A stretch of DNA of 64,000 nt, from NCBI GenBank assembly GCA_002840765.1, contig PHCE01000002.1:558001-622000 (forward strand), in the 5' to 3' direction. Positions 34,437-44,292 of the stretch are shown piece after piece. Source of the stretch: Betaproteobacteria bacterium HGW-Betaproteobacteria-7 (GTDB lineage: Bacteria; Pseudomonadota; Gammaproteobacteria; Burkholderiales; Rhodocyclaceae). Position numbers and translations under genes: made by a program. The notes under the pieces are model-generated. The model was given only the letters and a program-made list of their open reading frames with translations. It made no database searches and had not been told where the DNA came from. How positions within the stretch are numbered: the stretch's first letter is position 1; the number at the start of each line of letters is the position of its first letter.

Positions 34437-35278
34437 GAGCCGGCCAGGGTCCGGTGGCGAACCAGCACGCGGGCATGCCGGGCGAATTCGCGGCCGAGCC
34501 ACTCGGCGATGTATACCGAGCGGTGCTGGCCGCCGGTGCAGCCGATGGCCACCGTCAGGTAGCTGCGATTGTCGCGGATATAGGCCGGAAGCCAGCTGGC
34601 GACGAAGTTGGCGATGTCGTCGCGCATGCGCACGACTTCAGATTCGGCTTCAAGGAAATCGATGACCGATTTGTCGCGTCCGGTGAGCGGCCGCAGGGCG
34701 GTGTCGTAATGTGGATTGGGCAGGCAGCGGACGTCGAAGACCAGGTCGGCATCGAGCGGAATGCCGTGCTTGAAGCCGAAGGACTCGAACATCAGGGTCA
34801 GGCCCTGGCCCGGTTCGGCTTCGATGAACTGGCGCACCCATTCGCGCAGGGCGTTGGCCTTCAGGCCGCTGGTGTCAATGCGGTGGCCGAGGCCGGATAT
34901 CGGTTGCAGCAGTTCGCGCTCGGCACGGATGGTTTCTTCCAGCGACTGGCCCGGCGCGGCCAGCGGATGCCGGCGGCGCGATTCGGAATAGCGCTTGAGC
35001 AGCGTTTCTTCGTTCGCATGCAGGAAGAGGAAGGTCGGCGAGACGCCATCCTCGGCCAGTTTGGCCAGCTTTTCCGGCAGCAGTTCGATGCCGTGGCCGG
35101 AACGGCCATCGATGGCTACCGCCACCTTCTGCGTTTCCTCGCCCTTGAGCATGCGGACCAGCACGGTCAGCATTACCACCGGCAGATTGTCGACGCAGTA
35201 ATAGCCGGAATCTTCCAGAAGGTTGAGGGCCACGGACTTGCCGGAACCGGAAAGGCCGCTGATCAGCACGAGTTGCAT
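34433..35278 (-). CDS. rapZ: RNase adapter protein RapZ
   Basis: A 281-residue P-loop protein that, in enterobacteria, presents the sRNA GlmZ to RNase E and controls glucosamine-6-phosphate synthesis. Walker A GLSGSGKSVAL lies near residue 8, FLHANEETLLKRYSESRRRHPL in the middle, and the C-terminal GCTGGQHRSVYIAEWLGR is the phosphoamino-sugar-binding region. The start at 35278 (MQLVLISG) is chosen because the domain begins there. Confidence 0.95.
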   Translation of the reverse strand: MQLVLISGLSGSGKSVALNLLEDSGYYCVDNLPVVMLTVLVRMLKGEETQKVAVAIDGRSGHGIELLPEKLAKLAEDGVSPTFLFLHANEETLLKRYSESRRRHPLAAPGQSLEETIRAERELLQPISGLGHRIDTSGLKANALREWVRQFIEAEPGQGLTLMFESFGFKHGIPLDADLVFDVRCLPNPHYDTALRPLTGRDKSVIDFLEAESEVVRMRDDIANFVASWLPAYIRDNRSYLTVAIGCTGGQHRSVYIAEWLGREFARHARVLVRHRTLAGS

Positions 35279-35434
35279 GCGACGCAGCATAATCAAGGCG
35301 GCGCCCCGTAGCAAGCCGCGGCATAATGGCAGGCCGACCGGCGCAGCGGAGAACACGCCTGCTTTGCCAACAGGCCGACGCGCGGGAACAAGCCGCCCCC
35401 TGGCCGGTCAATAAGCCATCAACAGGAGACGAAC

Positions 35435-36610
35435 ATGCCCGCGACCCCGCCCTTGCTCGAATTGCCTTTTCTTGCCGAACTGACGGCGCAGCGGCGAGAT
35501 ATCCATGCCCATCCGGAACTGGCCTTCGACGAATACCGTACCGCTGACATGGTCGCCCGTGAACTGGAGCGTTACGGCCTGGAAGTGCATCGCGGTATCG
35601 CCCGCACCGGCGTTGTCGGCGTGCTGCGCGCCGGTGACTCGAGCAAGATGATTGGCCTGCGCGCCGACATGGATGCCTTGCCGCTCGCCGAAATGAACGA
35701 ATTCCCGCATCACTCGAAGCACCAGGGGAAGATGCACGCCTGTGGTCATGACGGCCACACTGCCATTCTGCTCGGCGCCGCCCGCTACCTGGCGACGCAT
35801 CGCGATTTTGACGGCACTGTCGTGTTCATCTTCCAGCCGGCCGAGGAGTCCGAAGGCGGGGCAGCGGTGATGATCGAGGACGGCCTGTTCGACCGCTTTC
35901 CGGTCGACGCGGTGTTCGGCCTGCACAACTGGCCGGGCATCCCGGTCGGCGAGATGATGGTGATGGCCGGCCCGGTAATGGCCGGCACCTGCGCCTTCGA
36001 GATCATCGTCCGCGGCCACGGCTGCCATGCGGCGATGCCGCACCAGGGTGTCGATTCCATCGTCGCCGGGTCGCAACTGGTGCAGGCCCTGCAGACCGTG
36101 GTCAGCCGCACGCTGCATCCCTGCGAATCGGCGGTGGTCAGCGTCACCCAGTTTCATGCCGGCGAGGCCTGGAACATCATTCCCGAGGAAGTGGTGCTGC
36201 GCGGCACCATCCGCAGCTTCAAGCCGGAAGTCCAGGAAAACGTCGAGCGCGCCATCGAGCGCCTGTGCAGCGGCATTGCCGCGGCCAATGGCGCGCAGAT
36301 CAGTGTCCGCTTCGACCACCGCTATCCGCCGACGGTCAACAGCGTGGCCGAAGCCAGTTTCTGTCAGGGAGTCGCGGCCTCGATCTTTGGTGAGGAGCAA
36401 GTGCTCACTGACGTTCTGCCGTCAATGGGCGCCGAGGACTTCGCCTACATGCTGCGCGAGAAGCCAGGCTGCTACGTGTGGCTCGGCAACGGCCCGGGGA
36501 CCGGTGGCTGCACTCTGCACAATCCGCACTACGACTTCAACGATGAATTGCTGACCCTCGGCGTCAGCTACTGGGTCAAGCTGGTCGAGCAGGCCCTGCC
36601 CAGGGTCTGA
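35435..36610 (+). CDS. M20 family amidohydrolase (hippurate hydrolase-like)
   Basis: A 391-residue zinc-dependent amidohydrolase. Metal-binding blocks are HACGHDGHTAILLGAARYL, FQPAEESEGGAAVMIEDGLF and FGLHNWPGIPVG. A dimerisation domain lies between, and LPSMGAEDFAYMLREKPGCYVWLGNG is the C-terminal block. It belongs to the hippurate hydrolase / N-acyl-amino-acid amidohydrolase group; the acyl substrate cannot be told. GGAGAC precedes the start. Confidence 0.92.
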   Translation: MPATPPLLELPFLAELTAQRRDIHAHPELAFDEYRTADMVARELERYGLEVHRGIARTGVVGVLRAGDSSKMIGLRADMDALPLAEMNEFPHHSKHQGKMHACGHDGHTAILLGAARYLATHRDFDGTVVFIFQPAEESEGGAAVMIEDGLFDRFPVDAVFGLHNWPGIPVGEMMVMAGPVMAGTCAFEIIVRGHGCHAAMPHQGVDSIVAGSQLVQALQTVVSRTLHPCESAVVSVTQFHAGEAWNIIPEEVVLRGTIRSFKPEVQENVERAIERLCSGIAAANGAQISVRFDHRYPPTVNSVAEASFCQGVAASIFGEEQVLTDVLPSMGAEDFAYMLREKPGCYVWLGNGPGTGGCTLHNPHYDFNDELLTLGVSYWVKLVEQALPRV

Positions 36611-36613
36611 GGC

Positions 36614-36922
36614 TCAGCCGGTGCGGCCGACGACGGCCAGCGCCGGCCGTTCGCCGATGCCTTTCTTCAGCGTCAGGTAGCGCAGGCAGGAGACGCGCAG
36701 GAAGGAGGCGAAATTGTCGATTTCGCCGCGATATTCGAGCAACTCGTCGTACAACTTGGCGATCAGCTGGTTGGTCGTATACCCATCGCTGGCCGCCAGT
36801 TCGGCGAGGATGTCCCAGAACAGGTTTTCCAGGCGGATCTTGGTGACGCAGCCGTGAATGCGCAGAGAGCGCGAGCGTGACTCGTAGAGGATGGGGTCAG
36901 CCTTGACGTAAAGCTCGCACAT
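36614..36922 (-). CDS. Ribbon-helix-helix domain protein
   Basis: A 102-residue protein that resembles RHH_4-type proteins: a short strand (RSRSLRIHGCVTKIRLENLFWDILAELA) then helices (GYTTNQLIAKLYDEL). It may bind DNA or act as a small regulator. Its end is 4 bp from the M20 gene on the opposite strand. Confidence 0.75.
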   Translation of the reverse strand: MCELYVKADPILYESRSRSLRIHGCVTKIRLENLFWDILAELAASDGYTTNQLIAKLYDELLEYRGEIDNFASFLRVSCLRYLTLKKGIGERPALAVVGRTG

Positions 36923-36974
36923 GGTGCTCTCCCGGAGGCGATGGGCGGCCGGGACCGGCCGCCCAATTCCGACA

Positions 36975-37556
36975 TCAGGCGTCGATGCGTGTTCCCAAAA
37001 CCTTCAGGAACTTGGCCAGCCAGTCTGGATGCGCCGGCCAGGCGGGGGCGGAGACCAGATTGCCGTCGACGTGGGCCTGGTCGACCGGGATCTCGGCATA
37101 GCGGCCGCCGGCGGCCGTGACTTCCGGTGAACAGGCTGGATAGGCGCTGCACGATCGGCCCTCGAGCACGCCGGCAGCGGCGAGCAACTGGGCGCCGTGG
37201 CAGATGGCGGCGATCGGTTTGTTGGCCTTGGCGAAGTGCTGCACGGCGGTGATCACCTGGGGATTCAGGCGCAGGTATTCCGGGGCGCGGCCGCCGGGAA
37301 TCACCAGGGCGTCGTAGCTGGCGACGTCCAGTTCGTCGAAGCTGGCATTGAGCGTGAAATTGTGCCCCGGCTTCTCGGTATAGGTCTGGTCGCCCTCGAA
37401 GTCGTGGATTGCCGTGCGCACCTGCTCGCCGGCCTTCTTGCCCGGACAGGCGGCATGTACCGTGTGGCCAACCATCAGCAGCGCCTGGAAGGGCACCATG
37501 GTCTCGTAGTCTTCGGTGTAGTCGCCGGTGAGCATCAGGATTTTCTTGATAGCCAT
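36975..37556 (-). CDS. DJ-1/PfpI family protein
   Basis: A 193-residue class-I glutamine-amidotransferase-like protein. The nucleophile elbow is [13 protein letters not shown], with the reactive Cys followed by His. [18 protein letters not shown] supplies the acidic partner near residue 16. These proteins act as chaperones, deglycases or hydratases; the exact role is unresolved. It lies 71 bp after the MBL gene on the same strand. Confidence 0.88.
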   Translation of the reverse strand: MAIKKILMLTGDYTEDYETMVPFQALLMVGHTVHAACPGKKAGEQVRTAIHDFEGDQTYTEKPGHNFTLNASFDELDVASYDALVIPGGRAPEYLRLNPQVITAVQHFAKANKPIAAICHGAQLLAAAGVLEGRSCSAYPACSPEVTAAGGRYAEIPVDQAHVDGNLVSAPAWPAHPDWLAKFLKVLGTRIDA

Positions 37557-37627
37557 GTTTGTCTCCGTTGTGGGTGTGGAGCGGCTATCTTGGACCTGTT
37601 GCCGGCCCGCCGGGTAGCAGCCCGGTG

Positions 37628-38542
37628 CTACGGCGCGCAGATCCAGCCGTCGTCGCGGCGCAGGGCGTTGACCAGCAGCAGGTCGCGTTCGACGCGGGCA
37701 ACCAGGGTTTCCTCGTCGAGGCCGAGATAGCGCTGGTTGACGTCAATGGCGAAGGGCAGGCTGCGGACGAAGCTGCGGAAAGTTTCGGCCGGCAGACGTC
37801 GGCGTTCGAGCATGGCGAAGGAAACCATGACCTTGATCGCATGCCAGGCCAGTTTGTCGATGTCGGCGGTGAACATGTCGAGGCGGCGGAAAGCCAGTTC
37901 GAGTGCGGCATCGACATCGGCGAAGGGGCTGCCGTGGCCGGGAATGACGATGTCGACGGGGAGGGCGGCGAGCATCTGCAGCGTGGCGCGGGTGCTCGCC
38001 AGGCCGTCGGCCTCGCCCAGCAGCTCCGGGAAAATGACGCCGAAGCCGTTCTGCCACAAGGCGTCGCCGGAAATCAGCAGGCGTTTTTCCGGGTTGTAGT
38101 AGGCCAGCGCCTCCATGTCGTGGCCGGGCACGGCCAGCGCCTGCCAGACCAGGCCGCCCATCTCGATCTCGTCGCCGGCGGCGATCAGGTCGTCGTGCTG
38201 AAAGCGCGCCGCCTGCTGGCCGAGCGGCGAAAGCAGCAAGGCGTCTTCATCCCAGTCGGCGATGCTGGCATGCAGCCCGGCCGGCACCGTGATCGAACAG
38301 CCGAAGGCCGCTTGCAGCGCGGCGTTGCCGCCGATGTGGTCGGAGTGCGAGTGGGTATTGAGCAGGCGCTTGAGGCTGCGGCCGTCAAGTGCCTGGCGAA
38401 CCAGGGCGACGGTTTGCTCGGCATGGGTGACGTAACCGCTGTCGACCAATGTCGCGCCGTCGCTTTCGCGGAAAAGGATGTTGTTCGCCGAGAGCCAGCC
38501 ACGTTCGAGGACGACCAGCGAGTCGGGTAGTTTGAGGCTCAT
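37628..38542 (-). CDS. MBL-fold metallo-hydrolase
   Basis: A 304-residue beta-lactamase-fold hydrolase. Zinc ligands: HSHSDHIGG near residue 62, VPGHDMEAL near 140, [10 protein letters not shown] near 155 and VIPGHGSPF near 200. The helical C-terminal half resembles quinoprotein relay system/glyoxalase II-like members; the substrate is unknown. Its ATG overlaps the stop of the DUF1289 gene upstream (ATGA), so the two are coupled. Confidence 0.88.
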   Translation of the reverse strand: MSLKLPDSLVVLERGWLSANNILFRESDGATLVDSGYVTHAEQTVALVRQALDGRSLKRLLNTHSHSDHIGGNAALQAAFGCSITVPAGLHASIADWDEDALLLSPLGQQAARFQHDDLIAAGDEIEMGGLVWQALAVPGHDMEALAYYNPEKRLLISGDALWQNGFGVIFPELLGEADGLASTRATLQMLAALPVDIVIPGHGSPFADVDAALELAFRRLDMFTADIDKLAWHAIKVMVSFAMLERRRLPAETFRSFVRSLPFAIDVNQRYLGLDEETLVARVERDLLLVNALRRDDGWICAP

Positions 38543-38718
38543 TCCGGGTGATCCGGATCGTGTGTGGCGTAAGCCGGTTGCTGCACCGGCGCTGCTTCCT
38601 CGGCGACGATCAGCGGGCTGTCGAGCGGCGGCCGGCCGCAGCCGAGGCAGTAGCCGGAATCGGGATCGGCCATGCAGATGCCGACGCAGGGGTAGATGTC
38701 TTCGTCCGGGGTGTCCAT
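38539..38718 (-). CDS. Small DUF1289-like protein A (59 aa)
   Basis: A short gene read directly from the sequence: it starts MDTPDEDIYPCVGICMADPD and continues with SGYCLGCGRPP. The pattern Cys-x3-Cys-x8-Cys-x2-Cys is a zinc-type DUF1289 signature. The C-terminal tail is Pro/Ala-rich and extends past the usual domain. The stop overlaps the MBL gene start. Nine bases upstream lies a second DUF1289 gene. Confidence 0.8.
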   Translation of the reverse strand: MDTPDEDIYPCVGICMADPDSGYCLGCGRPPLDSPLIVAEEAAPVQQPAYATHDPDHPE

Positions 38719-38727
38719 GGAGCTGCT

Positions 38728-38925
38728 TCAGGCTCCCGGCCTGGTGGCGGGCAGTGTGGAGGCGGCCAGGGCGCGGCGGGCGGCAATGGCAGCCAGGACG
38801 GCGTCGCGTCGACGGTCGTCGAACCCGGACCAGGCGGCGATTTCATCAAGGGTGCGATAGCAGCCGGCACAGAGTCCGCTGGTCGGGTCCATCTTGCACA
38901 GGTTGATGCAGGGGGAGGGCGTCAT
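38728..38925 (-). CDS. Small DUF1289 protein B (65 aa)
   Basis: A canonical DUF1289 protein: SPCINLCKMDPTSGLCAGCYRTLDEIAAWSGFDD with the Cys-x3-Cys-x8-Cys-x2-Cys set, then a helical tail. Function of the family is unknown; a metal-binding role is inferred from the cysteines. It forms a tandem pair with the 59-residue DUF1289 protein just downstream. Confidence 0.88.
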   Translation of the reverse strand: MTPSPCINLCKMDPTSGLCAGCYRTLDEIAAWSGFDDRRRDAVLAAIAARRALAASTLPATRPGA

Positions 38926-39912
38926 TTAAATAAGCATGAAACGGTGTTGTTGGTCGCGCACGGTCTCGACGGCCTCAAGCGCCTCATCGCGGCTGATGCG
39001 AGCGAGCATGGCCAGATGAAGACGCTTGTCGCGGGTACTTAGTTCCGGGAAATAGAGCGTATGGACGCTACTGTCGTCTACTTTCTCGCGAACCACGCCC
39101 AAGCCGTCTACGGTGATGCTGAAGGGCGACAGGTGCAGTGCCGGTTCCGGGGCACTGAGGAAATCGCCGAGGGCGTCGAGCAGTGGATCGGGCATCAGCG
39201 ATTCGGCGATCGCGCGCAGGCGGGTATCCAGTTCCGCCAGATGACGGGTATGCACTTCATACTCGCGGCCGGGCGTGCTGCCACGGAGCACGGTCAGGTG
39301 AGCGCGTTCGACCGAGACATCGGCGCGCAGGCCTTCGCGCTCGTTGCGCAGGGCGTCCAGGTGTTCCTGGAAGGTTTGCAGCAGACTGTCCAGCGCCCGG
39401 CAGCGCAGCCGCTCACGGGTCAAGGCGAGATCGCAGCATGGTTCGATCAGGGTCTGGTCGGAGAAATAGAGCACCAGTTGCGGTACGTCGTTCTCGATCA
39501 CGTCGCCGTGCCGGGCCATGCCGAGTTGCTTCTTCTGCTGGCGACGGGCAACCAACATGGCGTAAAAGTGATCGGCCTCCCAGCAGGCCGGGTTGGCCAG
39601 GAAGTCGCGCACCGCCTGGCTGCGCCCGAGCATCTGCTCGATGTCGCCGGCGGTGGCAAACAGGGCATGGACCAGCGGATCGCGGGAAAAGGCCTGGCGG
39701 TCGATATTGATCGGGCCGGGCAGGGCGGCGACCAGTCCATCGCAGTAGCCGAGCGCATGTTGCAAGGGCGCCGCCAGGCGGCTGTCAAAATGTGAGGCGG
39801 TGCGCAGCACCGGGTCGGCGAGGCCGGCGACGTGCGCCAGGGCGCGCGCCAATTGGGGATCGGGCGGGGGAGCAGGCTTGAGGAAATCGGTGACGGCGGA
39901 GAGCAGGCTCAC
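38926..39912 (-). CDS. Conserved-looking protein of unknown function (328 aa)
   Basis: I do not recognise a named domain. The protein is soluble, without a signal peptide, mostly helical, with a coiled-coil stretch near 175-260 ([22 protein letters not shown], then [18 protein letters not shown]). The beta-rich part from about 275 includes [15 protein letters not shown] and [30 protein letters not shown]. The start overlaps the HMG-CoA lyase stop by 4 bp, and the DUF1289 gene follows directly, so it belongs to the same transcript. Confidence 0.7.
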   Translation of the reverse strand: MSLLSAVTDFLKPAPPPDPQLARALAHVAGLADPVLRTASHFDSRLAAPLQHALGYCDGLVAALPGPINIDRQAFSRDPLVHALFATAGDIEQMLGRSQAVRDFLANPACWEADHFYAMLVARRQQKKQLGMARHGDVIENDVPQLVLYFSDQTLIEPCCDLALTRERLRCRALDSLLQTFQEHLDALRNEREGLRADVSVERAHLTVLRGSTPGREYEVHTRHLAELDTRLRAIAESLMPDPLLDALGDFLSAPEPALHLSPFSITVDGLGVVREKVDDSSVHTLYFPELSTRDKRLHLAMLARISRDEALEAVETVRDQQHRFMLI

Positions 39913-40817
39913 TCGGTGGCTTTGGCGCAGAGGGCCCGGCCGGCCTTGGCACCGTTCGGGCGGTTGATGGCACTGGAGATCCAGTCGCCGATAGCCGCCA
40001 GTTTAGCCAGATCGATGCCGGTTTCAATGCCCAGGCCGTGCAACAGGTACACCACGTCCTCGCTGGCCACGTTGCCGGAGGCGCCACGGGCATAGGGACA
40101 GCCGCCGAGACCGGCGACGGAGGCGTCGAAGGTGGCGATGCCAAGTTCGAGCGAGGCGTAGATGTTGGCGATCGCCATGCCGTAGGTGTCGTGGTAGTGG
40201 CCGGCCAGGCGCTTGGCCGGCAGTTGGCGCAGGCAGGCTTCGAGCAGGCGACGGATCGAGGCCGGGGTGCCGACACCGATGGTGTCGCCCAGCGATACCT
40301 CGTAACAGCCCATGTCAGCCAGCGTGCGGGCAACGGTGGCGGCCGCGGCGGGATCGATCTCGCCCTCGTAGGGGCAGCCAACGACACAGGAAACGTAGCC
40401 GCGCACCGGAATTTCCAGGGCGCTGGCGGCGGAAATTACCGGTTCGAAGCGTTTCAGGCTCTCGGCGATCGAGCAATTGATGTTCTTGCGCGAAAAACTC
40501 TCCGAGGCGGCGGCGAAGATGGCCACTTCCGTGGCGCCAGCCTGCATGGCACTGTCGAAACCCTGCAGATTGGGGGTGAGTACCGGGTAGGCGGTACCCG
40601 GACGGCGGCGGATGCCTTGCAGGACGGCGCTGTTGTCGGCCATCTGCGGCACCCATTTGGGCGAAACGAAGGAAGTCGCCTCGATGCCGGGCAGGCCGGC
40701 AGCGCTCAGGCGGTCGATCAATTCGATTTTGACGGCGGTCGGAACGACCTGTTTTTCATTCTGCAGCCCGTCACGCGGGCCGACTTCGACGATTTTGACT
40801 TGGCAGGGCAGGGGCAT
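39909..40817 (-). CDS. liuE: Hydroxymethylglutaryl-CoA lyase
   Basis: A 302-residue TIM-barrel lyase that splits HMG-CoA into acetyl-CoA and acetoacetate, the last step of leucine degradation. [12 protein letters not shown] at residue 12 is the catalytic N-terminal motif. [13 protein letters not shown] and the C-terminal [19 protein letters not shown] loop with the active-site Cys are intact. It lies downstream of the liuDCB genes with the STAS-like gene between. Confidence 0.93.
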   Translation of the reverse strand: MPLPCQVKIVEVGPRDGLQNEKQVVPTAVKIELIDRLSAAGLPGIEATSFVSPKWVPQMADNSAVLQGIRRRPGTAYPVLTPNLQGFDSAMQAGATEVAIFAAASESFSRKNINCSIAESLKRFEPVISAASALEIPVRGYVSCVVGCPYEGEIDPAAAATVARTLADMGCYEVSLGDTIGVGTPASIRRLLEACLRQLPAKRLAGHYHDTYGMAIANIYASLELGIATFDASVAGLGGCPYARGASGNVASEDVVYLLHGLGIETGIDLAKLAAIGDWISSAINRPNGAKAGRALCAKATE

Positions 40818-40884
40818 GGCGAAGGAGCCTCGGATGAAGGCGGCAATACGGTAGCGGCAGGTTGAAGCGGCGGCTGGAAGCCGG

Positions 40885-41301
40885 TTAGCGAACCCGGAAA
40901 CCCATGATGTTGCTCATCTGGTGCAGTTGCGGCTGACTGTCCAGCCAGTCACGGGCATCGGTCACCGTCGGCCAGGTGGCGACCTCGTAGGAGGCCATCT
41001 CGGGTGCCATCAGGATAGCGAGAAGCTGGCCGGCGAGCACCTCGTCGGTGGTCACGTAGATGATCCGACAGTTCGGCTGGGAGGCATAGGCCCCGTAATT
41101 GATTGCCGATAGTTCGCGCAAGACTTCATCAGACAGATGATGCTCGGTGATGGCGGAAAGGTCGTTGATGACGTAGCGAGATTCGTCGAAGCGGGAGTCA
41201 GCCTGCACTTGCCGGGTCGAATGAATGAGTTCCGGGGCAGTCAGGCTGCCAGAGAACTGAACTAGAACCCCATCGGGTTCCCAGACAAGCGAATAGGGCA
41301 T
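40885..41301 (-). CDS. STAS/SpoIIAA-like domain protein
   Basis: A 138-residue single-domain protein beginning [18 protein letters not shown]. It alternates strands and helices ([37 protein letters not shown]) as in SpoIIAA-like/STAS proteins with unknown ligands. The frame extends upstream to 41529, but that part only shadows liuD, so the ATG at 41301 is used. It lies inside the leucine gene series but has no evident enzymatic link. Confidence 0.72.
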   Translation of the reverse strand: MPYSLVWEPDGVLVQFSGSLTAPELIHSTRQVQADSRFDESRYVINDLSAITEHHLSDEVLRELSAINYGAYASQPNCRIIYVTTDEVLAGQLLAILMAPEMASYEVATWPTVTDARDWLDSQPQLHQMSNIMGFRVR

Positions 41302-41462
41302 GAATTGTCTTTTCTGCGAAAAAGGAGAAAAACCGGTCTCTGCGCTGCAGCTGATTCCGTTGGTATATTGACCAATCCTACGCCGAAAGGTTGCCGAGTG
41401 GCACCTAGGATAAGCACCGGACTTGGAGAATGTGGCCGGGCCGAAGGTGGCCGAAGTGGTGT

Positions 41463-43463
41463 TCATGCCTCGCCCTCGAATTCGACCAAAGCCGCGCCGT
41501 CGCCGACCTGTTCGCCGGCGGCGTAGCAAAAGGCCTTGACGATGCCGGCGGCGGGGGCGGTGATGGTGTGCTCCATCTTCATCGCTTCGAGAATCAGTAG
41601 CGGCGTGCCTTTCTCCACCTTCTGACCGGGCTGGGCGAGCAGGGCGACGACCTTGCCGGGCATCGGCGCAGTCAGGCCGCCGCCGTGGCTGTCACCAGCA
41701 TCGACACGGTGCAGCGGGTCGTCGCGCAGAAGTGAGTACGTGCTCCCCTGGAAAAAGACGCTGCGCTTGTCATCGACCGCAACGACGCTGGCGATCAGCC
41801 GGCGGTCATCCAGTTCGACGGCGAAGCGGTCGCCATCGAGCTTCTTGCCGCGCGCTATGGTGGTTGTGCCGGCGATGCTGATTTCCCAGTGTTCGTGGCG
41901 GTAGCGTACGCGGGCATCGACCAGCGCCTCGCCATCCCGGAAGCTGATGGTGCGCGCCGACGACAGGTTCATCCGCCAGCCGTCGCGGGCATGCCAGGGC
42001 GACCACGGGTCGCCGCTGGCCTGGGCCACCTGGCGGGCGGCATGCTGTTCCCAGAGCAGTTCGCCGACCGTCGCCACCAGCAGCGCGTCGCGCGGCACTG
42101 GCTGGGCGGCCGGGAAGAGGAAGTCCTGCTGCCGTTCGATCAGGCCGGTGTCGAGATCGGCGCCGGCGAAGGCCGGGCAGGCGACCAGGCGCGACAGGAA
42201 GTCGATATTGGTGGTCAGCCCGGCCACCTGGTAGTCGGCCAGGGCCTTGCGCATGCGGGCCAGCGCTGCGTCACGGGTCTCGTCCCAGACGATCAGCTTG
42301 GCAATCATCGGGTCGTACCAGGGGGTGATCTCGTCGCCCTGCTCGACGCCGGTATCAACGCGCACGTTCAGCGTTTCGGCGGGCGGCAGCAGACGCACCA
42401 GGCGTCCGGTGGCGGGCAGGAAGCCCTTGTTGGCGTCTTCGGCGTAGATGCGCGCTTCCAGCGCATGGCCGCGGATCGCCAGTTGTTCCTGGCGCAGCGG
42501 CAGCGGCTGGCCGGCGGCGACGCGCAATTGCCATTCGACCAGGTCCTGGCCGGTGATCATTTCGGTGACCGGATGCTCGACTTGCAGCCGGGTGTTCATT
42601 TCCATGAAGTAGAACGAACCGTCCTGATTGGCGATGAACTCGACCGTACCGGCGCCGACATAGCCTACTGCCTTGGCCGCGGCGACGGCGGCGTCGCCCA
42701 TCTGCCGGCGGCGCTCGGCGGTCATGCCCGGGGCCGGGGCTTCTTCCAGCACCTTCTGGTGGCGGCGCTGCACCGAGCAGTCACGCTCGAACAGATAGAC
42801 GCAGTTGCCCAAGGTGTCGGCAAAGACCTGGATCTCGATGTGGCGCGGCCGGGTGATGTATTTCTCGATCAGTACATGATCGTTGCCGAAGCTGGAAATC
42901 GCCTCGCGCTTGCAGGACGCAAGCGCATCGGGGAAATCGGCCGACTGTTCGACCAGACGCATGCCCTTGCCACCACCACCGGCGGCGGCCTTGATCAGCA
43001 CCGGATAGCCGATGACGTCGGCTTCCCGATGCAGGAGGACCGGGTCCTGGTCGTCGCCATGGTAGCCCGGGGTTAGCGGCACGGCGGCGGCGCCCATCAG
43101 CTTCTTGGCCTCGGATTTGGAACCCATGGCGCGAATGGCCGAGGCTGGCGGGCCGATGAAGGCGATGCCGTTGGCGGCCAGCGCATCAGCGAAGTCGGCA
43201 TTCTCGGACAGGAATCCGTAACCCGGATGCACGGCCTGGGCGCCGGTGCGCTGGCAGGCCTCGACGATTTTCTCGGCAACGAGGTAGGACTCGCGGGCGG
43301 CGGCCGGACCGAGCAGCACCGCCTCGTCGGCCAGGCGAACATGGCGGGCATTGGCATCGGCCTCGGAATAGACGGCAACGGTGCGGATGCCCATGCGGCG
43401 CGCGGTCTTGATGACGCGGCAGGCAATTTCTCCACGGTTGGCGATGAGGATCTTGTTGAACAT
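41463..43463 (-). CDS. liuD: Methylcrotonyl-CoA carboxylase biotin-containing subunit
   Basis: A 666-residue acyl-CoA carboxylase alpha subunit. Biotin carboxylase covers about 1-445 (FNKILIANRGEIACRVI; GGGGKGMRLV ATP-grasp loop; EMNTRLQVEHPVTEMITGQDLV). A linker domain follows, and the C-terminal biotinyl domain carries the modified Lys in LEAMKMEHT. Context with liuB and liuC marks it as the leucine-pathway methylcrotonyl enzyme rather than propionyl-CoA carboxylase. It starts 3 bp after liuC. Confidence 0.94.
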   Translation of the reverse strand: MFNKILIANRGEIACRVIKTARRMGIRTVAVYSEADANARHVRLADEAVLLGPAAARESYLVAEKIVEACQRTGAQAVHPGYGFLSENADFADALAANGIAFIGPPASAIRAMGSKSEAKKLMGAAAVPLTPGYHGDDQDPVLLHREADVIGYPVLIKAAAGGGGKGMRLVEQSADFPDALASCKREAISSFGNDHVLIEKYITRPRHIEIQVFADTLGNCVYLFERDCSVQRRHQKVLEEAPAPGMTAERRRQMGDAAVAAAKAVGYVGAGTVEFIANQDGSFYFMEMNTRLQVEHPVTEMITGQDLVEWQLRVAAGQPLPLRQEQLAIRGHALEARIYAEDANKGFLPATGRLVRLLPPAETLNVRVDTGVEQGDEITPWYDPMIAKLIVWDETRDAALARMRKALADYQVAGLTTNIDFLSRLVACPAFAGADLDTGLIERQQDFLFPAAQPVPRDALLVATVGELLWEQHAARQVAQASGDPWSPWHARDGWRMNLSSARTISFRDGEALVDARVRYRHEHWEISIAGTTTIARGKKLDGDRFAVELDDRRLIASVVAVDDKRSVFFQGSTYSLLRDDPLHRVDAGDSHGGGLTAPMPGKVVALLAQPGQKVEKGTPLLILEAMKMEHTITAPAAGIVKAFCYAAGEQVGDGAALVEFEGEA

Positions 43464-43466
43464 GGC

Positions 43467-44255
43467 TTATTCCCCAATCCAGGCGGGTGAACGTTTGTCG
43501 AGGAAGGCAGCGATGCCTTCGCGAGCTTCCGGCGTGGCGCGCAGGTGGGCGATGCGGTGGGCGGTATCCTCGACCAGCGTATGGTTGATCGGCTGGTTGG
43601 CGACGGCGCGGATCAGCTGCTTGGCCGCCGCCTGAGCGCCGGGGCCACCAGTCAGCAGCGCGGCAACGACTTCCTGCACCCTGGCATCGAGTTGTTCCGG
43701 CTCGACCGTCTCATGCACCAGGCCGATCTCACGGGCGCGGGCAGCATCGATGCGCTCGGCCGACTGGAAGTAGCGATAGGCCTGGCGGGCGCCGATGGCG
43801 CGCAGCACATAGGGTGAAATGGCCGAGGGGATGATGCCGAACTTGACTTCGGAGGTGGCGAACACCGCCTTGCTCGAGGCGACGGCAATGTCGCAGGCCG
43901 CGGCCAGGCCCATGCCGCCACCCAACGCGGCGCCCTGGATGCGGGCGATGGTCGGCTTCTGCATCTCGGCCAGCGTGCGCAGCATGCCGGCCAGGGCGCG
44001 GGCGTCGTTGAGGTTGTCATCGAGACCGTTGTTGGCGGCGCGTTTCATCCAGTTCAGATCGGCGCCGGCGGAGAAGCTCTTGCCGCGACCGGCCAGAACG
44101 ACGACGCGGACGTCCTGGTCTTCGTCGAGGGCGATACAGGCGGCGGTCAGTTCGGCGATGAGGATTTCGTCGAAGGCGTTGTGCAGGTCGGGGCGGTTCA
44201 TCCAGATCGTGGCGATCTGACCGGTGAGCTCGATTTCTAGAGTTGTGAAGGGCAT
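43467..44255 (-). CDS. liuC: Methylglutaconyl-CoA hydratase (enoyl-CoA hydratase family)
   Basis: A 262-residue crotonase. The oxyanion-hole blocks are GRGKSFSAGADLNWM and IQGAALGGGMGLAAACDIAV, with FGIIPSAISPYVLRAIG. The N-terminal TIWMNRPDLHNAFD is standard. Adjacent biotin carboxylase genes imply hydration of 3-methylglutaconyl-CoA in leucine breakdown. A ~545-bp repeat element separates it from liuB upstream, so it may depend on read-through or its own promoter. Confidence 0.92.
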   Translation of the reverse strand: MPFTTLEIELTGQIATIWMNRPDLHNAFDEILIAELTAACIALDEDQDVRVVVLAGRGKSFSAGADLNWMKRAANNGLDDNLNDARALAGMLRTLAEMQKPTIARIQGAALGGGMGLAAACDIAVASSKAVFATSEVKFGIIPSAISPYVLRAIGARQAYRYFQSAERIDAARAREIGLVHETVEPEQLDARVQEVVAALLTGGPGAQAAAKQLIRAVANQPINHTLVEDTAHRIAHLRATPEAREGIAAFLDKRSPAWIGE

Positions 44256-44292
44256 GGGTTTGTCTCCTGTTGTTTTTTGTTTGTGTCAGCGG

